Counted from the first letter of the stretch, positions 28,138 through 39,384 are shown. The stretch is DNA of 64,000 nucleotides from Xenophilus azovorans DSM 13620 (GCF_000745855.1 NZ_JQKD01000016.1:62001-126000), one strand, 5' to 3'. Notes: a model not told the origin generated them from the letters alone. A program made the numbers and translations.

Positions 28138-29430
28138 ATGGCCCCGCTGCAGCAGATCATCGACCGCCGGCTGTCGGGCAAGAACAAGTCGGTCGGCAAC
28201 CGGGAGCGCTTCCTGCGCCGCTACCGTGCGCAGATCCGAGAGGCCGTGCGCAAGGCGGTGAGCGGGCGCGGCATCCGCGACCTGGAACAGGGCGAGGACG
28301 TCTCGCTGCCCCGGCACGACGTGTCCGAACCCACCTTCGGCCACGCCCCGGGCGGCAGCCGCGAGTACGTGCATCCGGGCAACCAGGAGTTCGTCAAGGG
28401 CGACCGCATCGAGAGGCCGCGGGGCCAGGCCGGCGGCGGCACGGGCAGCGGCGAGGCGAGCGACAGCGGCGAGGGCGAGGACGACTTCGTCTTCCGCCTC
28501 ACGCGCGAGGAGTTCATGCAGGTCTTCTTCGAGGACCTCGCCCTGCCCCACCTGGTGCGCACGCAACTGGCCGAGGTGCCGGAGTGGAAGACCCACCGCG
28601 CCGGCTTCACCAGCGAGGGCACGCCCAACAACCTGCACGTGGTGCGCTCCATGCGCGGCGCGCTGGCGCGGCGCATCGCCCTGGGCGGCGAAGACCGCAA
28701 GGAGCTGCGCCGCCTGGCCGAGCACCTGGCCCGGCTGCAGGCGCATCCCGACGCCGCCACGGCGCTGCTGCGCAAGGAGATCCACGAGACCGAGCTGGCC
28801 ATCGAGGAGCTGCGCAAGCGGGCGAAGCACGTGCCCTACATCGACCCGATCGACCTGCGCTACCGCAGCCGGGTGCGCACGCCGGTGCCCAGCGCCAAGG
28901 CGGTGATGTTCTGCCTGATGGACGTCTCGGGCTCGATGGACGAGGCGCGCAAGGACATGTCCAAGCGCTTCTTCATGCTGCTGTACCTGTTCCTCACGCG
29001 GCACTACGAGAAGATCGATCTGGTGTTCATCCGCCACCACACGCAGGCGCAGGAAGTGACCGAGGACGAGTTCTTCCACGCCACCGAGACCGGCGGCACC
29101 GTGGTCTCCAGCGCGCTGCTGCTGATGCGCGACATCGTCCGCGCACGCTACCCCAGCAACGAGTGGAACATCTACGGCGCCCAGGCCAGCGACGGCGACA
29201 ACTGGCACCAGGACAGCGGCCGCTGCCGCGAGCTGCTGGACGAGGCGCTGCTGCCGCTGGTGCGCTACTACGCCTACGTGCAGGTGGCCGAGGCCGAACA
29301 GAACCTGTGGCAGGAATACACGCAGCTCGAGGACGCGCACCCCAACTTCGCCATGCGCAAGGTCTCCAGCGCACAGGACATCTACCCGGTGTTCCGCGAG
29401 CTGTTCAGGAAGGAGGGCACGCCGGCATGA
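28138..29430 (+). CDS. DUF444/YeaH family protein with VWA-like domain
   Basis: A 430-residue YeaH homologue. The N-terminal half is basic and Gly-rich (RFLRRYRAQIREAVRKAV; then GGGTGSGEASDSG). The C-terminal half is a von Willebrand A-like domain with the MIDAS sequence MDVSGSMDE near residue 262 and a later TGGTVVSS. It probably acts with PrkA, possibly as an adaptor; no enzyme function is established. ATG 28138 follows GGGAGTAACC. Its stop overlaps the SpoVR-family start (ATGA). Confidence 0.9.
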   Translation: MAPLQQIIDRRLSGKNKSVGNRERFLRRYRAQIREAVRKAVSGRGIRDLEQGEDVSLPRHDVSEPTFGHAPGGSREYVHPGNQEFVKGDRIERPRGQAGGGTGSGEASDSGEGEDDFVFRLTREEFMQVFFEDLALPHLVRTQLAEVPEWKTHRAGFTSEGTPNNLHVVRSMRGALARRIALGGEDRKELRRLAEHLARLQAHPDAATALLRKEIHETELAIEELRKRAKHVPYIDPIDLRYRSRVRTPVPSAKAVMFCLMDVSGSMDEARKDMSKRFFMLLYLFLTRHYEKIDLVFIRHHTQAQEVTEDEFFHATETGGTVVSSALLLMRDIVRARYPSNEWNIYGAQASDGDNWHQDSGRCRELLDEALLPLVRYYAYVQVAEAEQNLWQEYTQLEDAHPNFAMRKVSSAQDIYPVFRELFRKEGTPA

Positions 29431-30965
29431 AGACACCCTCCTCCGCGCCCCGCTTCGAGCGCGCCGCCGAGCCGCTGCCCAGCCCCTCGGACTGGACCTT
29501 CGAGCTGATCGAGCGCTACCACGGCGAGATCGCCCGTACCGCGAAGGCCTTCGGCCTGGACACCTATCCCAACCAGCTGGAGATCATCACCGCGGAGCAG
29601 ATGATGGACGCCTACGCCAGCGTCGGCATGCCGGTGATCTACCGCCACTGGTCCTACGGCAAGCAGTTCATCGCCACCGAGAAGAACTACCGCCGCGGCT
29701 TCATGGGCCTGGCCTACGAGATCGTCATCAACTCCGACCCCTGCATCGCCTACTTGATGGAGGAGAACACCATGGCCATGCAGGCCCTGGTGATCGCCCA
29801 CGCGGCCTACGGCCACAACAGCTTCTTCAAGGGCAACTACCTGTTCCGCATGTGGACCGATGCGTCGTCGATCATCGATTACCTGGTCTACGCGAAGAAC
29901 TACATCGCCGAGTGCGAGGAGCGCCACGGCCTGGACGCGGTGGAAGACCTGCTGGACTCCTGCCACGCACTGATGAACTACGGCGTGGACCGCTACCGCC
30001 GGCCGCAGAAGCGCTCGCTGGCGCAGGAGATCGCGCGCCGCGAGGAGCGTGAGCACCACATGCAGCGGCAGATCAACGACCTGTGGCGCACCGTGCCCAA
30101 GCCCAGCGCCGACGCCGCGGAGCCGGCGGCCGCGCGCCGCTTCCCCGAGGAGCCGCAGGAGAACCTGCTGTACTTCATCGAGAAGAACGCCGCCCTGCTG
30201 GAGCCGTGGCAGCGCGAGGTGGTGCGCATCGTGCGCAAGATCGCGCAGTACTTCTACCCGCAGCGCCAGACGCAGGTGATGAACGAAGGCTGGGCCACCT
30301 TCTGGCACTACAGCCTGCTCAACAGCCTGTACGACCAGGGCCTTCTGGCTGACGGCTTCATGCTGGAGTGGCTGTCCTCGCACACCGCCGTGGTCTACCA
30401 GCCGCCGGTCAGCCACCGCGGCTACAGCGGCATCAACCCCTACGCGCTGGGCTTCGCCATGTACAGCGACCTCAAGCGCATCTGCGAGGAGCCGACCGAG
30501 GAGGACCGCGTCTGGTTCCCCGACATCGCCGGCAGCGACTGGCTCAAGACGCTGGACTGGGCGATGCGCAACTTCAAGGACGAGAGCTTCGTCGGCCAGT
30601 TCCTCAGCCCGAAGGTGATGCGGGACTTCCGCTTCTTCGCGATCCGCGACGACGAGGAAGAGCCCGAGCTGGAGGTCAGCGCCATCCACGACGAGGCCGG
30701 CTACCGCTCGCTGCGCGAGTCGCTCTCGCGCCAGTACGACATCGGCAACCGGGAGCCCGACATCCAGGTCTGGAACGTGGACCTGCGCGGCGACCGCTCC
30801 CTCACGCTGCGCCACACGCAGCGGCACAACCGGCCGCTGCACGAGGACACGCCCGAGGTGCTCAAGCACGTGGCGCGGCTGTGGGGCTTCGACGTCCACC
30901 TCGAGAGCGTGGACGGCGCGGGCCACATCGGCTACCGCAAGTCGGTGAGCCCCAAGCGCACCTGA
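29427..30965 (+). CDS. SpoVR/YcgB family protein
   Basis: At 512 residues it matches the SpoVR family, named for a Bacillus spore-cortex gene but common in non-sporulating proteobacteria. Family landmarks are YPNQLEIIT, HWSYGKQF, YEIVINSDPCIAYLMEENT, AHAAYGHNSFFKGN, NEGWATFWHY and PYALGF. The several conserved His and Glu residues in AYGHNSFF and NEGWATFWH suggest a metal site, which is an inference. It is translationally coupled to the DUF444 gene and ends the operon 14 bp from a convergent enolase-superfamily gene. Confidence 0.92.
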   Translation: MKTPSSAPRFERAAEPLPSPSDWTFELIERYHGEIARTAKAFGLDTYPNQLEIITAEQMMDAYASVGMPVIYRHWSYGKQFIATEKNYRRGFMGLAYEIVINSDPCIAYLMEENTMAMQALVIAHAAYGHNSFFKGNYLFRMWTDASSIIDYLVYAKNYIAECEERHGLDAVEDLLDSCHALMNYGVDRYRRPQKRSLAQEIARREEREHHMQRQINDLWRTVPKPSADAAEPAAARRFPEEPQENLLYFIEKNAALLEPWQREVVRIVRKIAQYFYPQRQTQVMNEGWATFWHYSLLNSLYDQGLLADGFMLEWLSSHTAVVYQPPVSHRGYSGINPYALGFAMYSDLKRICEEPTEEDRVWFPDIAGSDWLKTLDWAMRNFKDESFVGQFLSPKVMRDFRFFAIRDDEEEPELEVSAIHDEAGYRSLRESLSRQYDIGNREPDIQVWNVDLRGDRSLTLRHTQRHNRPLHEDTPEVLKHVARLWGFDVHLESVDGAGHIGYRKSVSPKRT

Positions 30966-30978
30966 AGCCGCTTCGTGT

Positions 30979-32091
30979 TCAGGCCGTGGCCTGGCGGTAG
31001 CGCGCCCAGGCCTGCGGCGTGGGCGTTGTGCCGGCGCCGGGCTCGGCGGGCAGCCGGAAGTGCCCGTCCACCACCTCGGCCGGATCGGTGAAGCAGTCCT
31101 TGATCCACGGGATGTATTCCAGCACCTCGCAGGCCGGATGGGCATAGCTCAGGTGCACATGCACCTGGCTCATCTCGCCGGCGTGCGGCGCCACCGGCAG
31201 GCGGAAGGCGTGGGCCGCCTCGCACACCTGCAGCACCTCGCTCAGGCCGCCCATGCGCGTGCTGTCCGGCTGCACCCAGTGGATCGCCTGCTGGGCGAAG
31301 AACTCGCCGAAGGCGTCGGCCGTGTAGAGCTGTTCGCCCAGCGCGACCGGGATGCGGGTGGCGCGCGCCAGTTGCGCGTGGCCCTTCACGTCGTCGTGCC
31401 ACAGCGGCTCCTCGAACCAGAACACGTCGAAGGGCTCGGCACCGCGGCAGAAGCGCAGGCAGCTCGCCAGGTCCCACTTGCCGTTGCCGTCGACGGCCAG
31501 CGTCACCTCGGGGCCAACGGCCTCGCGCACGGCAGCCAGGCGGCGCAGGTCGCGCTCCACGGTGGAACCCACCTTGATCTTGATGCCGGTGAAGCCCTGC
31601 TCCACCGCGCGGCGCGCGCCGGCCACCAGCGCCTCGTCGTCGATGCTCAGCCAGCCGATGTCGGTGTTGTAGGCGCGGACCTTCTCGCGCACCTGGCCGC
31701 CGAGCAGCTTCCACAGCGGCGCGCCGGCCGCCTTGGCCTTCAGGTCCCACAGGGCCACGTCGAGGGCCGCGAGCGAGAGCGTGGTGATGCCCGCGCGGCC
31801 GATCCACTGCAGCGCCGGGTTGCGCGCCAGCTTCAGCCACAGGCGGCGCACGTCGCCGGCGTCCTCGCCCAGCAGCAGCGGGGCGTGGCAGGTCTCGATG
31901 CAGCGGGCGATGAGCTGGTCGCTCGGCAGGTGCGCGTGCGTGCCGGTGAAGCCGTGGCCCGACACGCCTTCCTCGGTGTCGATGCGCGCGCCGACCACGC
32001 CCCAGTGCGTGATGGCGTGCGTGCTGTCGGCGATCTGCGAGCCCGTGACGGGCACGTGCAGGATGAAGGGACTGACCGAGGTGATCTTCAA
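30979..32091 (-). CDS. Mandelate racemase/enolase superfamily sugar-acid enzyme
   Basis: Read from TTG 32091, chosen because GGAGA lies five bases upstream; no ATG opens the N-terminal capping domain correctly. The 370-residue protein has the capping domain and the barrel with [30 protein letters not shown] and [10 protein letters not shown]. Those positions supply the Lys, the three metal-binding acids and the His of an MR-type active site. It is probably a sugar-acid dehydratase or epimerase, of unknown substrate. It is not close in sequence to the two glucarate-type enzymes of the aldarate locus. A lipoprotein hydrolase gene precedes it. Confidence 0.8.
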   Translation of the reverse strand: MKITSVSPFILHVPVTGSQIADSTHAITHWGVVGARIDTEEGVSGHGFTGTHAHLPSDQLIARCIETCHAPLLLGEDAGDVRRLWLKLARNPALQWIGRAGITTLSLAALDVALWDLKAKAAGAPLWKLLGGQVREKVRAYNTDIGWLSIDDEALVAGARRAVEQGFTGIKIKVGSTVERDLRRLAAVREAVGPEVTLAVDGNGKWDLASCLRFCRGAEPFDVFWFEEPLWHDDVKGHAQLARATRIPVALGEQLYTADAFGEFFAQQAIHWVQPDSTRMGGLSEVLQVCEAAHAFRLPVAPHAGEMSQVHVHLSYAHPACEVLEYIPWIKDCFTDPAEVVDGHFRLPAEPGAGTTPTPQAWARYRQATA

Positions 32092-32192
32092 GCGCGTCTC
32101 CGTTGCCGTGGTTCGGCGGCGGCGGCGCGCGCCCCGACGGGCACCGCAAGGAAAACACCGCCGCCTGCCCGGCCGACGCACTGTAGCGCCGA

Positions 32193-33044
32193 TCAGGGCG
32201 ATGCGAACTGCTGCAGGAAGGCGGCCGTGACGGCCCGCGCCTGCGGCAGGTGGATCAGCGTGTGCGGCGCCTGCGCCAGCAGGACCACCATAGCCTGCGG
32301 GTTGGCCTGCAGGGCGGCCGCGCAATGCCCGCGGGCCTGCGGCTGACCGAGCCAGGCGTTGGTGGCCGAGAAATACGGGTCGGCCATGCCGATCACGTTC
32401 AGCACCGGCCGCCCGGGCGTGGCGGCGGTCGAGGCCCGCTCGACGAAGTAGTTGTCTTCGCAACTCCACGCATAGATGATCCGGCCGGCGAAATCGTCTG
32501 CGCCATGCCGCGCCACGGCCACGGCGCCCTCGCTGGTGCCGGCCAGCACCAGGCGCCGGGGGTCGGCCCAATCGCTGGCGGCCAGGGCCTGCTGGGCCAG
32601 GGCGATTTCCGAGGCCCTCAGTGCATGGATGCGTTCGTAGGTCGGCTTGTCGATCGGCGACGTGTATCGCAGGCGCCCCGGCAGCGCGAATGAATCGGGC
32701 GCCACGCTGGCAATGCCCAGGCCCGCCAGCCAGCGCTGCCACTCGGCGATGGCCGGCAGGCCGAGCCCGGACGAGCCATGCAGGAACACCACCACCGGCA
32801 CCCGCCCCGGCTGCAGCCGGGGCATGTCGCGCCAGCGCCCGACGTAGGGCGCGCCGCCCGTCAGCCTGGAGGGTAGTGCCACCTGCGCTCCTTCGATCGC
32901 CGCGCGCGAGGACGCCGCGTCGTGCATGGTCGCCGTGCCCTGCACCTTGCCGCCGGGAGTGCCGTGGACGCCGCCCAGGGGCGCGCAGGCGGCGAGCGAG
33001 AGGAGCAGCGCGAGGACCGCGCCGCGATGAAGCATGGATGTCAT
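32193..33044 (-). CDS. Putative lipoprotein alpha/beta hydrolase
   Basis: The 283-residue protein has a lipoprotein signal (LSLAAC) and an alpha/beta-hydrolase core: [10 protein letters not shown] forms the oxyanion region, LAGTSEGAV the nucleophile elbow with Ser, [10 protein letters not shown] the likely acid and APHTLIHLP the His. It resembles dienelactone-hydrolase-like proteins and would act at the periplasmic face of a membrane. The substrate is unknown. It is divergent from the LysR gene, whose promoter shares the 69-bp gap. Confidence 0.72.
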   Translation of the reverse strand: MTSMLHRGAVLALLLSLAACAPLGGVHGTPGGKVQGTATMHDAASSRAAIEGAQVALPSRLTGGAPYVGRWRDMPRLQPGRVPVVVFLHGSSGLGLPAIAEWQRWLAGLGIASVAPDSFALPGRLRYTSPIDKPTYERIHALRASEIALAQQALAASDWADPRRLVLAGTSEGAVAVARHGADDFAGRIIYAWSCEDNYFVERASTAATPGRPVLNVIGMADPYFSATNAWLGQPQARGHCAAALQANPQAMVVLLAQAPHTLIHLPQARAVTAAFLQQFASP

Positions 33045-33113
33045 GGCGCCAGTCTAGGAGCGGCCTACTGTTGCGTCCATTGCATTGATCTGATCGTTTA
33101 TTCTCCATCTTGC

Positions 33114-34064
33114 ATGAATATCACCCAGCGCCAGCTGCGCCTCTTCACCGTCGTCGCGGCGCTACAGAACATGTCGCGTGCCGCGCGCACCATGCACCTG
33201 AGCCAGCCAGCGCTCACCCGTGCGCTGCAGGAGTTCGAATCCCAGCTCGGCGCGCCGCTGTTCCACCGTACCACCCGGCGCGTCGCGCTGACGCCGGCGG
33301 GCGAGAGCCTGCTGCCGACGGCGCAGCGCCTGCTGCACGACCTGGACCTTGTCGGCGAGGCGATGGCGCACCGGGTTGCCGGAGCGCAGGGGGTGGTCTC
33401 CATCGCCGTGGGCACGGCCTTCGGCTGCACGGTGCTGGCGCCGGCGCTGAAGCGCTTCGCGGCGACCCATCCAGGCGTGCAGGTGCGCGTCATCGACGCC
33501 AACAGCGCCGCCATCACCCGTCGTGTGGTCGATGCCGAGGTCGATCTCGGCATCGGCACCCCCGTGGGAGACGTCCGCCTGCTGGCCTGCCACCGCATGC
33601 TGCAGGCGTCGCTGGGCGTGCTCGCGCACGCCGCCGCCTACCGCCTGCCGCGCGCGCTCACGGCCGAGCGGGCGGCCGAGCTGCCGCTGCTCAAGGAGTC
33701 CGACGACACCAGCATCATGCAGGCGCTACGGGTGCACGGCTCGCCCCTGGTGGCCCACATGGCGGGCGGCACGGAGGTCAACAGCCTCGCGCTCCAGTTG
33801 TCGCTGGCGCAGGCCGGCGTGGGCGTGGCGGTGCTGTCCGCGCTGGGTGCGTCGCACGCCATGGCGCAGGGCCTGCGCTTCGTCCCGCTGCGCCCCGTCG
33901 TCAGGCGCGAGGTGTTCCTGATGCACCGGCGCGACCGCCTGCCCGCGCCCGCCGCCGAGGCCCTCCTGGGTGCCGTCGCGCACGCCCTGCGCGCCGCGCC
34001 GCTGCACCGCGGCGTGGTGGTGGACCCTGCCTTCAAGTGGCGGCCGGACAGGGCTTCGCGGTGA
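33114..34064 (+). CDS. LysR-family transcriptional regulator
   Basis: The 316-residue protein has the N-terminal HTH ([37 protein letters not shown]) and a periplasmic-binding-type effector domain starting near residue 95. ATG 33114 is chosen because LysR proteins start just before this HTH. It is divergent from the lipoprotein hydrolase and enolase genes at 30979-33044, which are its most likely targets, following the usual LysR arrangement. Confidence 0.9.
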   Translation: MNITQRQLRLFTVVAALQNMSRAARTMHLSQPALTRALQEFESQLGAPLFHRTTRRVALTPAGESLLPTAQRLLHDLDLVGEAMAHRVAGAQGVVSIAVGTAFGCTVLAPALKRFAATHPGVQVRVIDANSAAITRRVVDAEVDLGIGTPVGDVRLLACHRMLQASLGVLAHAAAYRLPRALTAERAAELPLLKESDDTSIMQALRVHGSPLVAHMAGGTEVNSLALQLSLAQAGVGVAVLSALGASHAMAQGLRFVPLRPVVRREVFLMHRRDRLPAPAAEALLGAVAHALRAAPLHRGVVVDPAFKWRPDRASR

Positions 34065-34085
34065 ACGGCGGCGCGAGCGCCCCGA

Positions 34086-34535
34086 TCAGCCGCTGATCCG
34101 CACCAGCGCCTCGATCGCCAGCGGGTAGCCCTTGACGCCCAGGCCCACGATGATCCCGCGCGCCGCTGGCGAGATGTAGGAATGGTGGCGGAATTCCTCG
34201 CGCGCATGCACGTTGGAGATGTGCAGCTCGATCAGCGGCACGCTCGCGCCCTTGATGGCGTCGTGCAGCGCGATGGAGGTGTGGGTGTAGGCGCCAGGAT
34301 TCATCACCACGCCCAGCATCGTGCCGGCCGCCACCTCGCGGCCGGCCTCATGGATCCAGTCGATGAGCTGGCCTTCCCAGTTCGACTGGCGGCACTCGAC
34401 GGCCACGCCGAGCCGGTCGCCGGCCTCCTGGCACAGGCGCTCGACGTCGGCCAGCGTCTCGTGGCCGTACTGCGCCGGTTCGCGCGTGCCCAGCAGGTTG
34501 AGGTTGGGACCGTTGAGGACGAGGATCTTCTTCAT
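34086..34535 (-). CDS. aroQ: Type II 3-dehydroquinate dehydratase
   Basis: This 149-residue enzyme catalyses the third step of the shikimate pathway and acts as a dodecamer. Landmarks are [16 protein letters not shown], the Tyr of [36 protein letters not shown] with the catalytic His, and a GIIVGLG end. It is a single-gene unit divergent from the formaldehyde-response operon. Confidence 0.96.
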   Translation of the reverse strand: MKKILVLNGPNLNLLGTREPAQYGHETLADVERLCQEAGDRLGVAVECRQSNWEGQLIDWIHEAGREVAAGTMLGVVMNPGAYTHTSIALHDAIKGASVPLIELHISNVHAREEFRHHSYISPAARGIIVGLGVKGYPLAIEALVRISG

Positions 34536-34611
34536 GGCGGCAATGGCTTGCAGTGGGTCTGGCCGGGCATCTTAGAACGTGCCTGCGCGGTCCGCGCGCA
34601 GGGACTTGCCA

Positions 34612-34631
34612 ATACTCCCCCCGGGTATAAA
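34612..34631 (+). promoter_or_regulatory. Candidate FrmR operator overlapping frmR -10
   Basis: ATAC-T-CCCCCC-GG-GTAT (34612-34628) is a C/G-tract inverted repeat of the type bound by CsoR/RcnR/FrmR proteins. It abuts the -10-like TATAAA (34626-34631), nine bases before the frmR ATG. Confidence 0.6.
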
Positions 34632-34639
34632 CTGGCGGC

Positions 34640-34915
34640 ATGCCCCACTCGCCCGACGAGAAGAAGAAGGCGCTGCTGCGCGTGCGCCGCATCCGCGGCC
34701 AGACCGAGGCGCTGGAGCGCGCCCTCGAGGCTGGCGCCGACTGCGGCCCGGTGCTGCAGCAGCTCGCCGCGATCCGCGGGGCCGTCAACGCCCTCATGTC
34801 CGAGGTGCTGGAGTCGCACATCCGCGAGGAGTTCGGCCAGCACGCGGGCAAGGACCCGCGCCATGCGCAGCGGGTGCAGGACATGACCCAGCTCGTGCGC
34901 ACCTATCTGCGGTAG
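34640..34915 (+). CDS. frmR: Formaldehyde-sensing repressor FrmR
   Basis: A 91-residue all-helical CsoR/RcnR-family protein. The Cys of GADCGPVLQQLAAIRGAVN and the His of EVLESHIREEF are at the positions known for formaldehyde sensing in FrmR. It represses the downstream glutathione-dependent formaldehyde genes. ATG 34640 lies just behind a TATAAA -10 element overlapping a C-rich inverted repeat. The adjoining adhC gene confirms FrmR rather than a nickel or copper regulator. Confidence 0.92.
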   Translation: MPHSPDEKKKALLRVRRIRGQTEALERALEAGADCGPVLQQLAAIRGAVNALMSEVLESHIREEFGQHAGKDPRHAQRVQDMTQLVRTYLR

Positions 34916-36076
<1,161 letters not shown>

Positions 36077-36083
36077 GACCGCC

Positions 36084-36767
36084 ATGGCCGACGCCTCGGC
36101 AGCCCCCGCCGCCGGCCGCGTCGCCGCCGTGGCCGGCGCCAGCGGACTGGTGGGCCGCTGCCTGATCGAGCGGCTGTGCGCCGATCCGGCCGTGGCCGAA
36201 GTGCACGCGCTCGTGCGGCGCCCGCTGCCGCTGGCCCATCCCAGGCTGCGCTGCCACGTGGTCGATGTCGCCGCGCTGCCGGCCTTGCCGCCGCTCGACG
36301 AGGTCTACCTGGCGCTGGGCACCACGATCAAGACCGCGGGCAGCCAGGCGGCCTTCCGCGCGGTCGATTTCGACGCCAACCTCGCCGTCGCGCAGGCGGC
36401 CCTGGCGGCCGGCGCGCGCCGGGCCGGCCTGGTGAGCGCACTGGGCGCCAGCGCGCGATCGTCGGTGTTCTACAGCCGCGTCAAGGGCGAACTGGAAGAC
36501 GCGCTGGCGGCCCTGCCCTTCGAGGCCCTGGTGATCGCCCGGCCGTCGATGCTGCGCGGCGACCGCCACGCGCTGGGACAGCCGGCGCGCCGCGGCGAGC
36601 TGCTGTGGGCCCGCCTGGAGGCGGTGCTGCGGCCGATCGTCCCGCGCCGACTGCGCGCCATCGCGGCGGCCGACGTGGCAGCGGCGCTGGCCCGCGCGGT
36701 CCCCGCCGCCCGCGGGCGCGAGGTGCTCGACTCCTCGGCCATGCAGGGCGCCGCCGCATCCTCCTGA
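36084..36767 (+). CDS. NAD(P)-binding oxidoreductase inserted between frmA and fghA
   Basis: A 227-residue Rossmann-fold protein of the NAD(P)H-binding/epimerase group: VAGASGLVGRCLIERL at the N-terminus, VDFDANLAVAQAA, and the Tyr-Lys pair in FYSRVKGELE. Homologues are often annotated as NAD-dependent epimerase/dehydratase or Htatip2-like. It starts eight bases after frmA and ends 21 bases before fghA, so it is part of the formaldehyde operon. No known step of formaldehyde detoxification needs it; its function is open. Confidence 0.82.
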   Translation: MADASAAPAAGRVAAVAGASGLVGRCLIERLCADPAVAEVHALVRRPLPLAHPRLRCHVVDVAALPALPPLDEVYLALGTTIKTAGSQAAFRAVDFDANLAVAQAALAAGARRAGLVSALGASARSSVFYSRVKGELEDALAALPFEALVIARPSMLRGDRHALGQPARRGELLWARLEAVLRPIVPRRLRAIAAADVAAALARAVPAARGREVLDSSAMQGAAASS

Positions 36768-36788
36768 ACCTCTCCTGGAAAGACAGAC

Positions 36789-37619
36789 ATGGAACGCATC
36801 GAACAACACGCCAGCTTCGGCGGCCGGCAGGAAGTGTGGAAGCACGCCTCCGACACCCTCGGCTGCGACATGAAGTTCGGCATCTACCTGCCCGAGGCCG
36901 CGCTGCGCGGCGAGAAGCGCCCGGTGCTGTACTGGCTGAGCGGCCTGACCTGCACCGAGCAGAACTTCATCACCAAGGCCGGCGCGCAGGCGCACGCGGC
37001 GCGGCACGGCCTGATCGTGGTGGCGCCCGACACCAGCCCGCGCGGCGAGGGCGTCGCCGACGACCCGGCCTACGACCTGGGCCAGGGCGCGGGCTTCTAC
37101 CTCAACGCCACCCAGGCACCGTGGGCGCCGCACTACCGCATGCAGGACTACGTGGCCGACGAACTGCCGGCGCTGGTCGAGCGGCACTTCGCCGCCGGCG
37201 ATGCGCGAGGCGTCTTCGGCCACAGCATGGGCGGCCACGGCGCGCTGGTGACGGCGCTGCGCCATCCCGGCCGCTACCGCAGCGCATCCGCCTTCGCGCC
37301 CATCGTCGCGCCGACGCAGGTGCCGTGGGGACAGAAGGCGCTGACGGCCTACCTGGGCAGCGACCGCGAGGCCTGGAAGGCCTGGGACACGGTCGAACTG
37401 GTGAAGACGGCGAAGGAGCGCCTGCCCCTGCTGGTGGACCAGGGCGATGCCGACGAATTCCTGGCCGAGCTGCGGCCCGAACTGCTGAAGGCCGCCTGCA
37501 ACGCCGCCGGCCATCCGCTCACGCTGCGCCTGCAGCCGGGCTACGACCACAGCTATTACTTCATCGCCAGCTTCCTGGCCGATCACTTCGCCCACCACGC
37601 AGCCGCCCTCGCGGCCTGA
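36789..37619 (+). CDS. fghA: S-formylglutathione hydrolase
   Basis: The 276-residue esterase-D-family serine hydrolase releases formate and glutathione from S-formylglutathione. It carries FGHSMGGHGAL (nucleophile Ser), DQGDADEFL (Asp), GYDHSYYFI (His) and the conserved YWLSGLTCTEQNF. It follows the NAD-binding gene by 21 bp and completes the glutathione-dependent formaldehyde pathway begun by frmA. Confidence 0.96.
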   Translation: MERIEQHASFGGRQEVWKHASDTLGCDMKFGIYLPEAALRGEKRPVLYWLSGLTCTEQNFITKAGAQAHAARHGLIVVAPDTSPRGEGVADDPAYDLGQGAGFYLNATQAPWAPHYRMQDYVADELPALVERHFAAGDARGVFGHSMGGHGALVTALRHPGRYRSASAFAPIVAPTQVPWGQKALTAYLGSDREAWKAWDTVELVKTAKERLPLLVDQGDADEFLAELRPELLKAACNAAGHPLTLRLQPGYDHSYYFIASFLADHFAHHAAALAA

Positions 37620-37650
37620 GAGGCGGGAATGCGGTGGCTATGATCGCGCG

Positions 37651-38136
37651 ATGCCCCATGCGCCCCGTGGTCCCGCCTTCTGCCCCCTGCTGAGCTACGA
37701 GGTCAACAGCACGTCGGACGTCCTGCGGCGCAGTGCGGCGCTGCGCTTCCGGCGCGAGCAGGACTGCAGCCTGATGGAATGGCGCACGCTGGCGCTGATC
37801 GAGCACCTGCAGCCGGTCACGCTGCGCGCGCTCACCGACTATTCCAGCACCGACAAGGCGCAGATCAGCCGCATCGTGACAGGGCTGGTGGGCCGCGGCA
37901 TGGTGCGGCGCCGCGCGCACCGCACCGATGCGCGCTCGGCGGAACTGGCCCTCACCGCCGCCGGCACGCGCACGCTGGCCGGGCTGGTCGCGGCGGCCCG
38001 CGACCGCGACCGCGCGCTGCGCGAGGTGCTGAGCGCCGAGGAGGCCGAGCAGCTCGTCGCGGCCCTGAACAAGCTCAAGGCGCGCGCGCAGGAACTGATC
38101 GCGCAGGAAGAAGAAGCGCTGGCCGCGCGCGGCTGA
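37651..38136 (+). CDS. MarR-family regulator
   Basis: A 161-residue winged-helix protein: EWRTLALIEHLQ, then YSSTDKAQISRIVTGLVGRGMVRRR and the wing with DARSAELALT. It shares a convergent end with the Rieske oxygenase gene (2 bp gap). Aromatic or other small acids are common ligands of this family. The Bug-Rieske operon is the nearest candidate target, and its promoter region contains a GTTGAT-N3-ATCAAC palindrome; the link is inferred. Confidence 0.85.
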   Translation: MPHAPRGPAFCPLLSYEVNSTSDVLRRSAALRFRREQDCSLMEWRTLALIEHLQPVTLRALTDYSSTDKAQISRIVTGLVGRGMVRRRAHRTDARSAELALTAAGTRTLAGLVAAARDRDRALREVLSAEEAEQLVAALNKLKARAQELIAQEEEALAARG

Positions 38137-38138
38137 TC

Positions 38139-39353
38139 TCAGCTCGCCTCCGGCGCCGCCGCGTCGAGGAAGTTGCCGGCCTCGAAGCGCACCAGGTCGT
38201 CGGCCGGGTCGAAGCGCACGCCCGCCGGGTCGCGCCCCTCCTCCACCGCCTTGACCTGCGCCTGCACCAGCCGCCGCAGCAGCACGATGCCGCGGTCGCT
38301 GGTCGCCAGGTTCTCGTGGCCGTGCCAGGTGATGTCGCCCTGGCTCTTCTGCGCCTCGTAGTCGCCGGGGAAGCGGCGGTGCTCGTCCTCGCTCAGCTCG
38401 CTCCACAGCTTGCCGTTCTGCCGCGAGCGGAAGCCCGTCAGCTCGCCCGGCTGCCGCACGCGCGCCACCGTGTAGATGCGGAAGTGCGTGTCGTCGATCG
38501 GCAGCACGAAGCCGATCGACTCCACCCGCGCGTACTGGCCCACCCGCGGGTTGGGCACGACGCGCCAGGTCGGCATGCAGGCCTCGGTGACGCGGCGGAA
38601 CACCGAGCCGTCGTCCAGCGTGCGCAGCGAGGTCACCTTCACGCCCTTGTCGGTCGTCTCGAAGCTGATGGTCGGCGCGCGCAGCATCGCGTCGGTGAAC
38701 TGCACGCCTGAGAAGGTGCCGTGCAGCACCAGCACGTGCCACGGGTCGACCACGTTCTCGTAGTGCTGGAACCAGTTGCAGTCGACCACCACCGGGCCGC
38801 CGCCGCCGATGCTCTGGTCGTCGGCCTCGACGAATTCGCCCTCGGCCAGGTCCTCGAAGGGCTCGAAGCGCGGCAGCACGGGCTGCCGCTCGGGCGGACC
38901 CATGTAGGCCCAGACCAGCCCATAGCGCTCGGCCACCGGGTAGGCCGGCTGCAGCATGCGGCCGATGCGGCTGCCGCCGCCGGGCTCGCAGGGCTGCTCC
39001 AGGCACTCGCCGGTGGGGCCGAACTTCCAGCCGTGGTAGCAGCAGCGGATGCCATCCTGCTCCACCTTGCCGTAGTAGAGCGAGGTGCCGCGATGCGCGC
39101 AGCGCGGATGCAGCAGGCCCGCCTCGCCCTCGCCGGTGCGAAAGAGGATCAGGTCCTCGCCCAGCACGCGGATCTGGCGCGGCGTATCGGTGGCGTCGCT
39201 GGCGAGGCCGACCGGATGCCAGTAGCGGCGCAGCAGTTCGCCCATCTGCGTGCCGCGGCCGGTGCGCACGAGTTCGTCGCGGATGCCGGGCTCCGGCAGC
39301 TCGTAGGCACTGCGGATGGGGATGAGGCGGCGGTGTTCCTGGGGGGAGTTCAT
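38139..39353 (-). CDS. Rieske non-heme iron oxygenase, large subunit (phthalate-dioxygenase-like)
   Basis: The 404-residue protein has a Rieske cluster near residues 85-110 (CAHRG ... CCYHGW) and the mononuclear iron motif DPWHVLVLHG, with its two His ligands. The overall layout is that of single-component-type oxygenases acting on aromatic acids such as phthalate or vanillate. No reductase or ferredoxin gene lies nearby, so the electron partner must be encoded elsewhere. The Bug gene 31 bp upstream is probably in the same operon and could deliver the substrate. The substrate cannot be named from sequence alone. Confidence 0.85.
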   Translation of the reverse strand: MNSPQEHRRLIPIRSAYELPEPGIRDELVRTGRGTQMGELLRRYWHPVGLASDATDTPRQIRVLGEDLILFRTGEGEAGLLHPRCAHRGTSLYYGKVEQDGIRCCYHGWKFGPTGECLEQPCEPGGGSRIGRMLQPAYPVAERYGLVWAYMGPPERQPVLPRFEPFEDLAEGEFVEADDQSIGGGGPVVVDCNWFQHYENVVDPWHVLVLHGTFSGVQFTDAMLRAPTISFETTDKGVKVTSLRTLDDGSVFRRVTEACMPTWRVVPNPRVGQYARVESIGFVLPIDDTHFRIYTVARVRQPGELTGFRSRQNGKLWSELSEDEHRRFPGDYEAQKSQGDITWHGHENLATSDRGIVLLRRLVQAQVKAVEEGRDPAGVRFDPADDLVRFEAGNFLDAAAPEAS

Positions 39354-39384
39354 GGCATCGTGGTTCCGGGGTGGATGTCGCGGC

